Assembly (NCBI GenBank): GCA_028554795.2
Contig: CM068835.1
Span: 56,163,219-56,227,218 of the forward strand
From: Sinohyriopsis cumingii
Taxonomy: Eukaryota > Mollusca > Bivalvia > Unionida > Unionidae
Direction: 5' to 3'
Length of the DNA: 64,000 bases
Shown here: in pieces, positions 1 to 30,674 of the stretch
How the letters are laid out: every line of letters starts with the position of its first letter
How positions within the stretch are numbered: the first letter of the stretch is position 1
Made by a program: the position numbers and the translations under genes
Notes under the pieces: model-generated
Database searches by the model: none
What the model was told of the DNA's origin: nothing
What the model saw: the letters and a program-made list of their open reading frames with translations, nothing else

Positions 1-132
1 GCTACATATATACCGTCCATCCATCCCCACTCCAACTCTCGTTATCATCTAAGCAATACCGGCAGTTTTACTTATTGTTATTATTCTTGTCTTGGGGTGT
101 TTGCCATTTTTCATGTTATGATATGTTATACA

Positions 133-399
133 CAGGGGCGGATTAAGGCTCACTGGTGCCCTAAGCACTGACAGATATTGGTGCCCCCTCCTTTCCACGT
201 ACACCTGGGAAGATAACGCTAGGGTGCACCATGATCAAGAAACAGAACATTATGATCAATTTGCACTAGTTTTATCAATTTTTTTACAAATCTTCATACG
301 TTTTTTATCCTTTCACCCATTTCTCAGCTTTGTGGTGCCCCCTTTAGCCCTGGTGCCCTAAGCACGTGCGTAGTCTGCTTAATGGTTAATACGCCCCAG
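133..399. mobile_element. hAT-type MITE, non-autonomous, with perfect 8-bp target duplication
   Basis: The left end reads CAGGGGCGGATTAA and the right end, reverse-complemented, reads CTGGGGCGTATTAA, so the termini are short imperfect inverted repeats of the CAGGGGCG type usual for hAT transposons. The flanks carry the identical octamer GTTATACA at 125-132 and 400-407, the 8-bp duplication expected of hAT insertion. Motifs of the GGTGCCCTAAGCAC type occur near both ends in inverted orientation. There is no reading frame, so it must have been moved by a transposase encoded elsewhere. The assignment rests on termini plus duplication length, not on coding sequence. Confidence 0.85.
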
Positions 400-407
400 G
401 TTATACA

Positions 408-1038
408 AGATATAACAAACCCCTGTAGGGGTACATTTGCAATATTGAAAAACAGACGAGACCATATTTTCCCAATTCCCTTTTGCTAGTAGATTAAAAA
501 AAAAATTGCGGCCAAAATGTTCAATGAAAACGAAAAATTCCAGAAGGATGGTTTAAACGTTTTTCCCACGATCGCAGCCAATCAGTAAAGAGAATACTGC
601 AGAATAATTTCATGGGCTTATTTGGACTATATAAAATGATACGTTCAGATTTATAATATGTCATGTTCAGCTATCACAAAAGCTTCGAATGAATAATCAA
701 GGAAGACACGAACATACTAGTTGGAGAATAATAATAAGAATGTGCCATATTTGTATTTGCAGTGGCGGCGCGAGGGTTGCAGAAATAAGTTTGTAGCTAG
801 ATACATGTACGAATGGATGTCATCTGTCTGTAAAATCAGTCAAGATATTAAAAATGTGTCTAAAACAAAACGAGAAAGCATTCTGAGTACACGTATTTGC
901 TACTATAAAAGACTTATGGCAAACCATTGGTTAACGTACCCATGGCTAAAAGGCAACGATAATCGTTGCTATCCTATCTTAATTTCTAAACGTACTGCTT
1001 CTAACGCTTTGCTTTATTAATCCGCTGTTGCTCTTGTA
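408..1038. other. non-coding stretch, nothing recognised
   Basis: AT-rich sequence with no recognisable protein motif, repeat or splice-flanked frame. A 99-codon frame at 721-1020 begins with TTG, has no family signature and looks like chance. Confidence 0.5.
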
Positions 1039-1064
1039 ATAATAATAATAATAATAATAACAAC

Positions 1065-1108
<44 letters not shown>

Positions 1109-1112
1109 CAAT
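1039..1112. repeat. (AAT)n microsatellite with AAC interruptions
   Basis: A run of AAT triplets broken by a few AAC triplets, just upstream of the 26-bp minisatellite. Simple sequence with no coding meaning. Confidence 0.9.
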
Positions 1113-1210
1113 CTTAATATTAATATTAATAAATAAGAACATCAACTACTGCCAACACTGCTACTTCAATAAAGCAAGTTGACCCCTTTCCTTTTATATT
1201 TATTATATGG

Positions 1211-1615
1211 CTAAATATGAGGATGCAGTAGTGATACGTAATATGAGGATGTAGTAGTGATACGTAATATGAGGATGTAGTAGTGATACGTAATATGAGG
1301 ATGTAATAGTGATACGTAATATGAGGATGTAATAGTGATACGTAATATGAGGATGTAATAGTGATACGTAATATGAGGATGTAGTAGTGATACGTAATAT
1401 GAGGATGTAATAGTGATACGTAATATGAGGATGTAATAGTGATACGTAATATGAGGATGTAATAGTGATACGTAATATGAGGATGTAGTAGTGATACGAA
1501 ATAAAAAAATATTGTAATGATACGAAATATGAAGATGTAGTATTGATACGAAATATGAGGATGTAGTATTGATACGAAATATGTGGCTGTAATAGTGATA
1601 CGAAATAATATTCTT
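1211..1615. repeat. 26-bp minisatellite, about 15 copies
   Basis: The unit contains AATATGAGGATG followed by TAGTAGTGATACGT. About eleven near-identical copies run from 1211 to about 1490, mainly varying between GTAGTAG and GTAATAG. They are followed by about four degraded copies with ACGAAAT in place of ACGTAAT. Because 26 is not a multiple of three and the minus strand of the unit lacks stops, all three minus frames are open across the array, giving spurious proteins rich in HPHIxYHYY. The copies touch each other, so this is not a spacer-repeat array. Confidence 0.95.
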
Positions 1616-2463
1616 TTGTAGAACCATATGCTTTCAAATGTGTGCATACCTATGACGACACAACTTATGTTGTATCAAAATATCCAAGTAACTCTTCAAA
1701 GTCTTTGAAGCATATGAAGTTTCCTAGCTGGATCCTGTTTCATGCCCAAGTTGTGTATTCGTGCTGATACACAGATAGCTCTTATAAATGTTTTAACCTA
1801 CATTCTGTATGAGATGAAACAAATGTACTGGCCAAACCACTGGTCAAATCAAACCTGAAATTATTATTTGCATATCCAAATGTAGTTTAAAATACTCTTG
1901 TAATGGGATAAATGGTTGCATAGCGAAATTGGGAATTCAATAATATGACTGAGTTTGAGATCTACAGTCCGACTCCTATACGACATCACACGCCATTGAC
2001 TCAAAATTTAGCAAACAAATTACAGTTTTGATTTTTATGAACTTGAAGAACGTCATTTGGAACTTATCGCCAGTAACGATAAATGTCACTAAATTGAAAT
2101 ATATTGCAATGTCTGATATTCGTTCTACATAATATCTAATAGGGAGGCGCATGGATGTTTTGTTTTCTTTCTAAAACTTATTTATATTTTCTCATCTCAA
2201 GGCTGAATGTGTCCATCCTACATCTGAACCTGGATCAACCGCCGCGGCGTATCTCTGGAGAGGATACATTATCCCAAATTGTGTGATCTTAAAAGTATCA
2301 TACATGTATTGATTTACCATTAAAAATCAATTAATCAACTGCACAATCTTTGCTTTTGTCCCCTCAAGCAAATGTAACTAAAGGCCCCGTTTGTAAGTAC
2401 TTAACTAAATATATCTGACGCACCAATTCAACTATTAAACAATGACAAATTCTAAGATCGTTT
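1616..2463. other. downstream of the IAP stop codon, nothing recognised
   Basis: AT-rich sequence just 3' of the minus-strand IAP stop. It presumably contains the 3' UTR, but I found no convincing polyadenylation signal close to the stop. Confidence 0.4.
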
Positions 2464-19087
<16,624 letters not shown>

Positions 19088-20923
19088 CTAAAACAAGTAA
19101 TGCAAGGTTATTTTGTTACGAATCATTGCAATGTTTTATAACCAAAATGTATAATGATTTGATACATGAAAGGAATGAACACGTGATCTCCTTCTTTGGT
19201 TTTATGTATATACCATGTGACCAAAATTATTTTACAGAAACAATAAGCCACTTTTGTGTTAAGCGATTTAGAAAGAGAGTTTTGTGATTAAACTTCAGAG
19301 CATCGAAGATGGATTGTTCTCAAATTCTATCTTTTGTCTGTAAAATAAAAAGCTTCTCTTTTAAACGAATTTGCCTGTTGCCCCAGTGTGAAAGAAAACT
19401 TGAATATTGTGGAGAAAGAAGGCGATTTTAACGTGGAACCATTATATTCACCCTCACCAATGCGTGATCAAGAAAACGTTCATCGAAGAAGTTGAAGATC
19501 TACTGGCCAAAAAATATTTCTTGGGATCCAAAATATGGTCTCATTTTTATCATCATAGCTTCTCAGTTTTGAGGATGAGAGTCCCTGAAAACTGAGTTTA
19601 TTTTAGATCGATTATGAGCCGATTATATTTGATGTCAGCTGGAGACAATGTTTGTTTAGAATGAACTAAGCCTCATGTTTATATGAGTATTCCTTAAGTA
19701 GAAGATCGGATCGTCATCATATATGTTTAGAATCAAGACATGATAAGCAGAGGAAACCCTACGTCGGTATGACGTTTGGTTAGGAATAATGATAACTAGA
19801 TTCTCCAAATAGGTACATTCCATTTTTAGGTGATGTATGAACCTCATTTTCACAAACTAGACATTATAAAATGATTTTGGCGATAATCCCAAATCAATCT
19901 GACCATCTTTTAAACAGAAGTAGTAACATAATAATTTCAAGGTGGCGAAGATTGTGGCAATATTATAGCGGCAGCTGTATTTTATTTATAACTAACTTCG
20001 TCTACATGGAATAAATTTGTGTCAAAATATATATTGCATTTATCCAGATAGTTTAAGAGAAGTAGTGAAAACAAAGCTCTTATAGGACGGAAGATTACAC
20101 GACAAACAATGTCATAATGTACATGATTCTTATTGATGGCCAGTATAGCGAAAAAAATTATACTTATACAAAGAGCTTGACGTTTGATTGTGTAAAAAAA
20201 TTCGCGTACAATAATAAAGACAAGAACTGACGGACGACGGACGACATATTTGTTTCCATTCGGTAAAGTCAGATCGATATATAACTTTCTCTTACTCGGT
20301 GTTGCTGTCACGTTCTTTATAGATTATATCCAATGATTCCACTATACGTATGATTTGCATTGAACAACATCCTCCTTTGATGACAAATGCCACCATAATA
20401 TGCATATTCTCAAACAAGAGAATGAGGGAGGAAGTTTTGTACCTGCACGGATTCTCCACTTCTAATTGGTTGAAACTTGTGTATACAATTGCTAACTCAA
20501 GAAACAAATCAAAAAGGGGATAATGTGCACATGGTAAAAGGCTGATATAAATATGTACCAAGTTTCACAGCTGTCCATCAAATACTGCCAGACGGTTTGC
20601 ATTAACAAGATTTAGCCTTACACTAAGTCTAACTCTAATACAAAGGGAAATAATTCTACACATAGATATGAGGAACGAAGTAATTTGCGAACATGAATCT
20701 ATTCAAATAATGACGTAATAATTTTCACGTTTTGCTGCTGAATAAAGCAAGAAAATAACTTTTTAATGCCTTAGAACAATTTGAATAATTGGTTTCTTAT
20801 ACGCATACACCGTTACCTAGGGTAGTTCATAATGGTGACACAGCAATACCTGCATTTCCTCTTAGGTCGCTCGCGGCGAGATAAACATACAGCACGATGT
20901 ACATTTTCTTTTTGTATTTATAG
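19088..20923. other. upstream of IAP exon 1, nothing recognised
   Basis: AT-rich sequence that may hold 5' IAP exons or promoter on the minus strand. No second BIR domain is visible. A minus-strand frame at 20311-19982 begins plausibly (MTATPSKRKLYIDLTLPNG) but has no domain support. Confidence 0.4.
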
Positions 20924-21333
20924 GAGACATATTGTCTTATACGACACAGTGATCGCGTGGATCTTGTCAAGGAGTGTCAATACTCTTAAGACTTGCTACA
21001 TCCATAGAGGTAAGTGATAAATAATATACAACTCAAATTTGTAAGCGTGTATATATATGTATATATTAAATGCCTCCCATCAATATACCATCTTTATTTT
21101 GTTTTTTTTCTTCAGATTTGAAACACCAGCCAATTACTGTCTATTACAATTTATCGCTGAGAACTTTATTTCGACGTAACATAATATGGTTGCATGTATT
21201 TATGGATTTTCTCGCTGCAGTTAGTTTATTTTTTGTTATGACCAGACTGGCTTATTTAGAGCTGGATGGATGGGCAGATAGAACAAGAATGGAGACAGCA
21301 ATGCATGCAGTGTGGCAGTGTACCCATCATTGA
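20924..21333 (+). CDS. possible two-exon coding fragment, unidentified
   Basis: Exon 20924-21009 is flanked by a strong acceptor (TTTTGTATTTATAG|GAGACA) and donor (CATAGAG|GTAAGT). A second strong acceptor (TTTTTTTTCTTCAG|ATTTGA) starts an open stretch at 21116 that reaches a stop at 21333. Phases agree (1 out, 1 in). The junction reads CYIHR-D-LKHQPITV, which recalls the catalytic HRDLK loop of protein kinases, but no other kinase motif is visible and the resemblance may be chance. The true exon 2 end may be a donor rather than the stop. Confidence 0.3.
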
Positions 21334-21543
21334 TGTAAATTCAACCCACAGCGTATCTGCTACTACATGACTGGACGTGCATGATAGGAGTTCTGGATTC
21401 TGGAGAAGGACGAAGAATAGCGATATGAATTCCGAACTCAGAATAAGGCCAGTATACACTGTTACGTTTACAAGGACATATAGTTGTATGAACCATGCGT
21501 ATTTTTTTTGGTATCGTATGTTTCTGTGAACCCTACTCATTTC

Positions 21544-23679
<2,136 letters not shown>

Positions 23680-23739
<60 letters not shown>
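23680..23739. repeat. (TA)n microsatellite
   Basis: About 60 bp of TA dinucleotides after a short ACAC stretch. Confidence 0.95.
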
Positions 23740-23743
<4 letters not shown>

Positions 23744-24240
23744 CACTGTAATTTATCATTGATATATGATCCAATTTTAGCCTACGGACAGAATGTTTCT
23801 AAATATTAAACTGTACAAAATGCATAGGGTAATTGCATCTTTCGTGCATGTATCAGTTCATACACTATTTCTGTTATTCCATTAAACCATTAAAGGGTCC
23901 TCGTTTCCGTTTAAATATGACTATTTTTGATATAGGTAAACATTGATTTTCCATCTATAGAGGCTTTAACGTATATCACCGGATCTGAAGCTGACAAATA
24001 CGAAAGTGCCCATTAGTATTACTAGGATTAATCTTTAAAAATGTTATGTGTAAATAAGCAGGAAAGTGTAAAGATCAACTATTTCTAGCTAGTAGTTCAT
24101 TACAAACTGTTCTGTAGTTTTCACATTTCTGATGGCTAAAACTTATTTTTTTTTTGCAGTTAAAGATGAGTATTTTGTATCTGTTACAAGTTATTACGAT
24201 TCCAAAAAGTTTCTCATACAAATAACACCGACAAAACAAA

Positions 24241-24275
24241 TTGTCATGGTTATATGTTACATATAACCATGACAA
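24241..24275. repeat. perfect 16-bp inverted repeat with 3-base loop
   Basis: Arms TTGTCATGGTTATATG (24241-24256) and CATATAACCATGACAA (24260-24275) are exact reverse complements around TTA. This could fold as a strong hairpin in DNA or RNA. No gene or transposon end is recognised around it. Confidence 0.9.
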
Positions 24276-26261
24276 AAAAGATTAAGTAAGGATGAATCCA
24301 ACTTAAAGGAAAATTAAATAATAAAGAGGTAAGAGGGATTGTAGTAAGTAGTGCTGGTATCGAACATTTTCGTGCTGTTGTATTACTATCTCTGTTCACT
24401 CGGTCATCAATACCAAAACGGCATTCCATCCAAATAGTTTCAGGATAAAACTGCGTCAGGTAGATAATGATTTACTTATCCAAATATACTTGAAAATTCT
24501 AAAATTTGCCATCTACAACTTGGATTGACATGAATGATATAAGCTTCATAAATATCCACCTACTGACTGTTAAATTACTGTCTACTTGCACATTTAAGTT
24601 GTATTTCTCAATAACGCTAACATTGTATGTTTTGGTGTCGCGTCCAATGAGGTTCGTACTTTTGAAGTTGAGTCGGCTACTACTGAAGGAGAGTAGCACA
24701 AAAGGTGAAGGATACACTACCTTTATCTCCAGTTCTAATAGATTTCACGATTGTTTTCCTAATGTTTATAGAAATGGTTTTCAAATTTTTACATACAATT
24801 TTTAGATTTGACAAAGGAACTTAAGTCTGGGCTTACCTTTGTTTCTGAATTTCAGCGATATCGCTGACGTAAGAAACGTATGGCTTAAATTCACTCTTTC
24901 AGTTACACCGAACACGATTAATATGCTTGCTGCCCAGTCTTATTGTTAATATTATGTATCAGAAGGTTACTCATTTTATGAAGCTTTCTGTGCGAATTGG
25001 CTGTACAACACAAATGTTTTTTGCTTATTGTGTTAGCCTAGCCATGCTTGTTGGTAACCGCTCAAAATCGATATGGCAATTCTTCGTCACATGAGTTACC
25101 TTGATCAGTCCGTCACCAACACCCCAACACCGGCTAGCCCTTGACTGACACACCCCGAAAAGCAATTCAACCTAACACTGTTGCAACATACAAGCGAAAA
25201 AAGCATTACTCTCCATTTTCCTCATAGGATTACAGCAATAAGATTTAATTCGCTTCTATTAAATACGCATACATTGTTGTGAGCCCATTCTTTTTGAAAG
25301 AGTCAAACCTTTCTTTTCTAAATACAGTCACGTGTCCAACGATAAAGCTAACACTTTCATTGTTGTGTGGAATCCTGTTTCATTGTCGTTTGTGTATATG
25401 TATATGTACATGAAGTAAAACTTTGTCATCCGTCAGAAAGCCATTTTCTCGCCCATGGTTTACGATGATGTCTTCGCCATCGTAAAAAGAAGCCTTGTTC
25501 AGTTACACCTGCATCTGCTTTAGTTATAAATTATATTACGTATAACATAAAATTGCATATCAAGGCCTTCTTCTGGCTCAAAAGAAAAGATGATGATGAT
25601 CATTATTATTGTTATCATTATTATTAAGCCGCACGTAATTTCTTGGATGACAGAAAATTCTAGCATGTAAGATATGGAATTCCTTTTCAAACAGTTGGAG
25701 TTTATTTTCAGTTTCTTCTTTGTTATATTGATAATGATTGTTCAAATGCGTAGAATGATATATTGGAATAGATGATACATTTAGGATATGTTATACTATA
25801 AGGTTAAATGAAGTTAGTGAATCCCCTGGTTGATCGATCAATATATATTGTATTTATATTCAATAAATATTTCTTGGTGGGTTTCTATGTACGTTATGAT
25901 TTTATCTTTGCAAATTACACTGATTTACAAACGTTTAGAAGTCGTCTGCTTCAGAGATAAAATGTGCTATTTATTATGGATTTTGATGTGCTGAATTAAA
26001 AAATGACAATTAAAACAACTGATTGATTACTGTTTCCAAGATATTAAAGTTGTCACATTTTACGTCATTGTATACTATGTAGATCATAAATTGTAAACCA
26101 AGGTATTTTCATGCATTTATGGTTGCTTTACATGACAATATTTCACTTTTTCTGCTTATAAAACTCTTTTTAAAAACAGCAAAAGGCTTATCTAGATAAA
26201 ATTTATTATGACACAGAAGACAGAACAACTGTTTATACAAGTACATAGTTTAGTCCTTATT
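24276..26261. other. non-coding stretch, nothing firmly recognised
   Basis: AT-rich sequence with a short imperfect (ATT/ATC)n tract at about 25590-25626. Overlapping frames on both strands at 24499-24805 have no domain support. Confidence 0.4.
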
Positions 26262-26815
26262 CAGTGTCTACTGGGCGCTTCTTGGCTTGTCTCTTGTAAT
26301 AATTGAATTCAGCGTCTCTTGTCGCTGTCCAGCAATAGTCTGCAAGCATTGGTGGGCTAAAATTGATCTGATAGCTTTCTTCCATTATTGCAATTTTCTG
26401 GTGAAATTGCTCGCCGTCCTCTCGCTCACTGCTCCGCAGTTAGGTGAAAAAATACCTAGATGAGAGTGCAAAAATGTATCTTTAGTGAAATTTTGCCACC
26501 AAGCTTTGGTATGCCTTCAGGATGTTTTCCACAAGTTCCCTGCAGCTGTCCGCCTTGTTGTTTCCGGAAAAAAATGTGTTGCCACTAACCGGAAAGCTTT
26601 CCATGTCGAACTTTCCTTGCCACGCAGTGCGCGGTCAAATGCATCATCTCGCAGAAGTTCACGAGTCTGAGGATAAACAAAGACACCTTCCTTTATCTTA
26701 GCTTCACTTAACCTTGGGAACATTCTACGTAGGTACTTGAAAGCTGCTCGTGTTTATGTCCATTGCCTCGGCAACGTTTTTCATCTCATGTACTGTCCAA
26801 ACCTACAGACAAAGA
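26262..26815 (-). pseudogene. transposon-associated uncharacterised ORF, C-terminal part, frameshifted
   Basis: Read on the minus strand from about 26810, successive frames give MKNVAEAMD, then RLSEAKIKEGVFVYPQTREL and GKESSTWKAFRLVATHF, then RELVENILKAYQSL, then FLHSHLGIFSPNCGAVSE, GEQFHQKIAIMEESYQ, MLADYCWTATRD and a stop near 26265. This order (PRL...IKxGxFVGPQIREL, the HSHLDxFPxN block, GExFHQxIxxME, MLADYCW) matches a widespread uncharacterised ORF scattered through aphid, cnidarian and mollusc genomes that behaves like a mobile-element gene. At least two frameshifts lie around 26480-26560, so it is dead. Name and mechanism unknown to me. Confidence 0.7.
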
Positions 26816-27118
26816 TGCATTTTAGTCATTTCTGGTTTAAACTGAGATCCTTTCCCTTTATAACTCACTTTTCCTCTTTAATTCACATGTTAAGGTTACT
26901 GACCCACTATCATATCTTTAAAACTATCGCCAATCAACAATTGTGTGCATCATTTTCGTTCTCAGTGAGTCGGAATTAGTAACGGTTGACTACATTTTTT
27001 CGGAAGCATTTCGGTTGTAGACTACTGTTATTGGTGTATCTTGTGTGCTATTCGTGAATGAGTCTACATTATTCATGAAAGAGTTTACTGTATTACGAGA
27101 ATTCTTACACACTTGGGA

Positions 27119-27444
27119 CCGCTTTTGTGGCCAGTGGTTAGAGTGTCCGCATCGGATGCGGGAGGTCGTGGGTTCGATCCCCGATCAAGTCATGCCAAAG
27201 ACTTACAAAAAATGGTACTAACAGCTACCTCGCTAACCGCTCAGCATTAAGAGACTAGTGTTAGGACTGTTAAGTCTGGTATCAGGATAATGTGACTCGG
27301 TGAGACATCATGCTACATGTCTACGGCATGATACCCAAGTGCTAGACATCACTATAAACTGTCACAATGCAGACATCGTAGCGATATGACTGAAAAATTG
27401 TTAAAGTTACGTTAAAAATCCAAATCACACACACAAACACACAC
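27119..27444 (+). mobile_element. SINE family 2, full copy with target duplication
   Basis: The tRNA-like head is CCGCTTTTGTGGCCAGTGG with B box GGGTTCGATCCCC. The body of about 200 bp is shared with the copy at 50991-51574. The 3' part has GATATGACTGAAAAATTG and CGTTAAAAATCC, the reverse of a TTTAACG...TTTCAGTCATAT module like that seen in bivalve SINEs, then a CA-rich tail. Flanks TCTTACACACTTGGGA (27103-27118) and TCTTACACGCTTGGCA (27445-27460) match at 14 of 16 positions, a diverged target duplication. Pol III transcription from internal A and B boxes is expected for such elements. Confidence 0.88.
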
Positions 27445-27460
27445 TCTTACACGCTTGGCA

Positions 27461-28399
27461 TATCAGTTGCATTAATGATGTGTAGATCTAACTCATTTTC
27501 GTAGATTCACTCAAATTATACGGATAAATGAAAACATGCATTAACACTACGTACCACACGGTTACCCGACTTCTCTGCGGCGTATCAAGGCAAATATCAC
27601 TATAGTTTGCCCAATTACCGTATCGATATAAACGATGCATATATGTGTTGGATTTTGTTGTTGGTTTGTTGTTAACGGCACAGCAACCAAATTAGCCTAT
27701 TTAATGATGTGACAATTGGATTAAAATGTTTAGACAATGCATACAATACATTAACCGCCTCGAAATGATCTGATGGTAAGGAGTCTCAGAAGTTTGCCAG
27801 CAACTAATCAGATCGTTCTTGGGAATTTCCACCTAGATCCTTTCCACGTATATCTTTAAATGTCTTTTTCTCGACACTCGAAGTCTCATTTGCATTAATC
27901 TGTCATCCATGCTGTTTGTGAGATTTGCGAACCTGCTACTTTGCTTTCATGTGATGACACAGTCCCAAAGCAGCGTAAAGTAATTCTTCTTTACTTTGGC
28001 CACTCCTGAAGTTATAGTCGGCTTATACTTATATTTTCCTTCCTCAGTTAGACGAATTACACGCATGGCTACTATCTCGATGTTGAATCTGGCTAGTTAT
28101 CTATCAGCGAGAGCTGTTCTTATCTCTAGTCTTTTTCTTGATGTGTCTCACATTAGTGTGTACGTTCCAGTCAATCATGGTGAGTTGTCACCTTTGACTA
28201 CTTGTGTTTTCGACCTCTACGGTGGTATACCAGTCAGCCGCAGTATGCTGGCCAGGTGTAAGATGAAGCAGTGAGTGTTTATATCACCTTATATAGTTAT
28301 TTATTCGTGATATGGTCATTAGCATTATCATGCTAAAACGCTGCAGAGTTTCACTGCTACTTCACGGTTTAGTAAAGCATCCATGTGCACGAAGCAGGC
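27461..28399. other. non-coding stretch, possible SINE-tail remnant
   Basis: No gene seen. TTGTTGTTGGTTTGTTGTTAAC at about 27657-27678 followed by GGCACAGCAACC resembles a decayed SINE 3' end, but only a short match supports it. Confidence 0.3.
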
Positions 28400-28725
28400 T
28401 CTGTGAAGTTCTACAACTACAGCTCATAGTGCATCTCCACCTACTGATTTGCTTCTGTCCCGTCTCTATAGGATCGGACGGTATCAGGAGGTTGACGAGA
28501 GAGTAATGTCACAATTTTTAATTGTGGGAAAGTTGACCTTGCTCTCTCGCCATTGCCTTTCTGAATACAGTGACACACGTAGACACATCTGTAGACAAGG
28601 CCGGATTAAGTGAAAGGCAATCAGCTTCAATTGCACCTGTGCTGATGCTCTGCGCTTGTGATCTGCCTTCATCACCAGGTGATAAGCATATATGTTCGGC
28701 CGACTAGTCCACCAGAGAGGACTTT
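28400..28725 (+). repeat. LINE 3' region fragment, copy 1
   Basis: Diverged direct homology to 37285-37612. Shared blocks include GACAAGGCCGGAT, CTGCGCTTGT and GCATATATGTTCG, in the same order and spacing. The second copy lies directly after a LINE ORF2 C-terminus, so this is probably a 5'-truncated copy of the same element's 3' region. Inference from homology between the two sites. Confidence 0.6.
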
Positions 28726-30674
28726 CCAGAGGACATATGTTTAGTTGCCCACTCTGGATCAAGCCACATGTATTATGGACTACTGTTACTTGCGGTATCA
28801 GGGATAGCCTGACCTGACGCTGAGATGTATACCGCATGACATTATCACAATGGCAAACTAAGTCATACATGCAGAAACGAGAAAACGTAATACCATTTCC
28901 CTGAATAACATCCTTCTGGTAGTCTCAAAAGGTGCATCTAACAAAACACTCGTAATGTCATAGTGTGTGCAATACAACATTTTCTTATATTGAATCGCAT
29001 GCGCAGCGGTATCTTCTCCCCTGACCTTTATGCATATTACTTTGTTCAAAACTTATTTTCTTTAGTTTAACACAAACATCCATTCAAAGTATGTTTATCG
29101 AGGTCTCATAGACATTCGAGCGATAAGCTTAGCATAAATATATGAAAATAATCAACATATGAACACACCGGAAGCACTTGCTTAGCTATAAATACCACTA
29201 AATATGTGACCTGACGTTATAAGCACCTGAAAATATCTGGAGATTAACTTGGGCAAATCTATCAGCCAGCTATTTGAAATATGGATTAAATCTATTGTGG
29301 ATATCACAGGATATTGGCGATGTTGATTGGTTAATTGTAAAATTCAGACAGAGGTCAATAAAATCAAACTAGCAATGTTGGCATGTATAATTGAAAAGAT
29401 CAGTTTCTATAAAGAATCAGAGGAATTTTAATAGTCTTATAAGTGTGTGAAATATGTTAAAAGTAACCAACGAAAGCAGCTGTACTCTTTTTAGATTACT
29501 ATAGTTACGCTAACAACGCATGTTGAATATGTTTTTCGTGTGATAGTATGGAATACAAGATGAAATCAGTTTGTATATAATGCCCAAATACTCGGAATCG
29601 AGATTTAAGTTTATTGTAGTATTGATGATGTGCGTAATTTAGCTTTTTCTCCTGTATATAAATAACTCTGAATGGGGAGTTTTTTATTCTTATTTCTTCT
29701 GTTCTTATTGTAATATAAAGTCTGCAGACGTGCCGACGTAGTGTATGCTGTATTTACATACTATCTGAGATGAGACATATTTGTTAGGATTATACATTGG
29801 AAACAAAGTGCGCTCATTGGACTATAATATTACTCTGGTACAATTTTGATTTATTTAAAGGAGTTCTGGACAAAGCCATTTTGACATCATCACGACTTTT
29901 TGCGGACCAGTACATTTTCGGTTCTGAAATTTATATGAAACTTTTCATTCCTTCGGATATGCATTTAAGTTTTTTCAGGATTGTTTGGGATTCAGTCTAT
30001 AATACTGTTGTTTTTTTTAATTTAATTTTATAGCATTGATAATTAAATTGTTTCTTAAGTTTTACAGAACGATTTGGTTTTGCTTTTTTATGTTCCTTTG
30101 TTTATGACCACAGTGTCGTAGGAATATAAAACCTCAATATTATAATAATTGAAAGATAAACAGAGAGAATGTAGGAAAGCATGCTCAAAGAAGTATTATG
30201 TCTAAAAACAAACTGAAACAATCTATTCTATATCAAAATTCGAGTATGCACAGACTCTATCTTAACAGCTTGTGCGGCCTTCGATTACTTTTGAATCAAT
30301 TCATGCTGATCATGAGTGGCTTCACGGCGTCGTCTCTAGTACGATTATGTGTTATCTCTGCCATATATTTTTATAGGATTGTTTGTTAAATTGACGCATA
30401 CGTGTGAGACACATTCGTGTCCAGACCAACACAATACTTGAGTAGCCCACCAATCAAGACATTCATGAAAAACTAACTAAACATGTGACAAAATTCATGC
30501 CTCGAATGGTCGAGGGCAAACCATGTCCAATGAATGTTTCTAAGACCATGTGCGTCTATCCCACGAAATATCATCTGCATTTGTCACGGATCACTTTGGG
30601 CACATAGGTATCTTGCTGAGTCAAATAAATCATGTTCATGATTTTATATCAGCATCGTGGAAACATTTGTGCAG
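28726..30674. other. non-coding stretch, nothing recognised
   Basis: AT-rich sequence with scattered short frames that lack domain signatures. Confidence 0.4.

Noticed and set aside
1211..1615. Regular repeats resembling a CRISPR array
   Set aside because: Units are contiguous with no spacers, and the window is eukaryotic.
1126..1647. Three overlapping minus-strand frames of 138-173 codons
   Set aside because: They are translations of the stop-free 26-bp minisatellite in each phase, with no start context or conservation.
24499..24805. Overlapping frames on both strands (72 and 99 codons), the minus one vaguely like an extracellular beta domain
   Set aside because: No cysteine or tryptophan pattern of an immunoglobulin or cadherin fold and no good splice sites.
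27119..27190. tRNA gene at the SINE head
   Set aside because: Only A/B-box-like segments are present. The sequence continues into a SINE body shared with another locus and is flanked by a target duplication. The same applies to the heads at 51.3, 51.5 and 61.9 kb.
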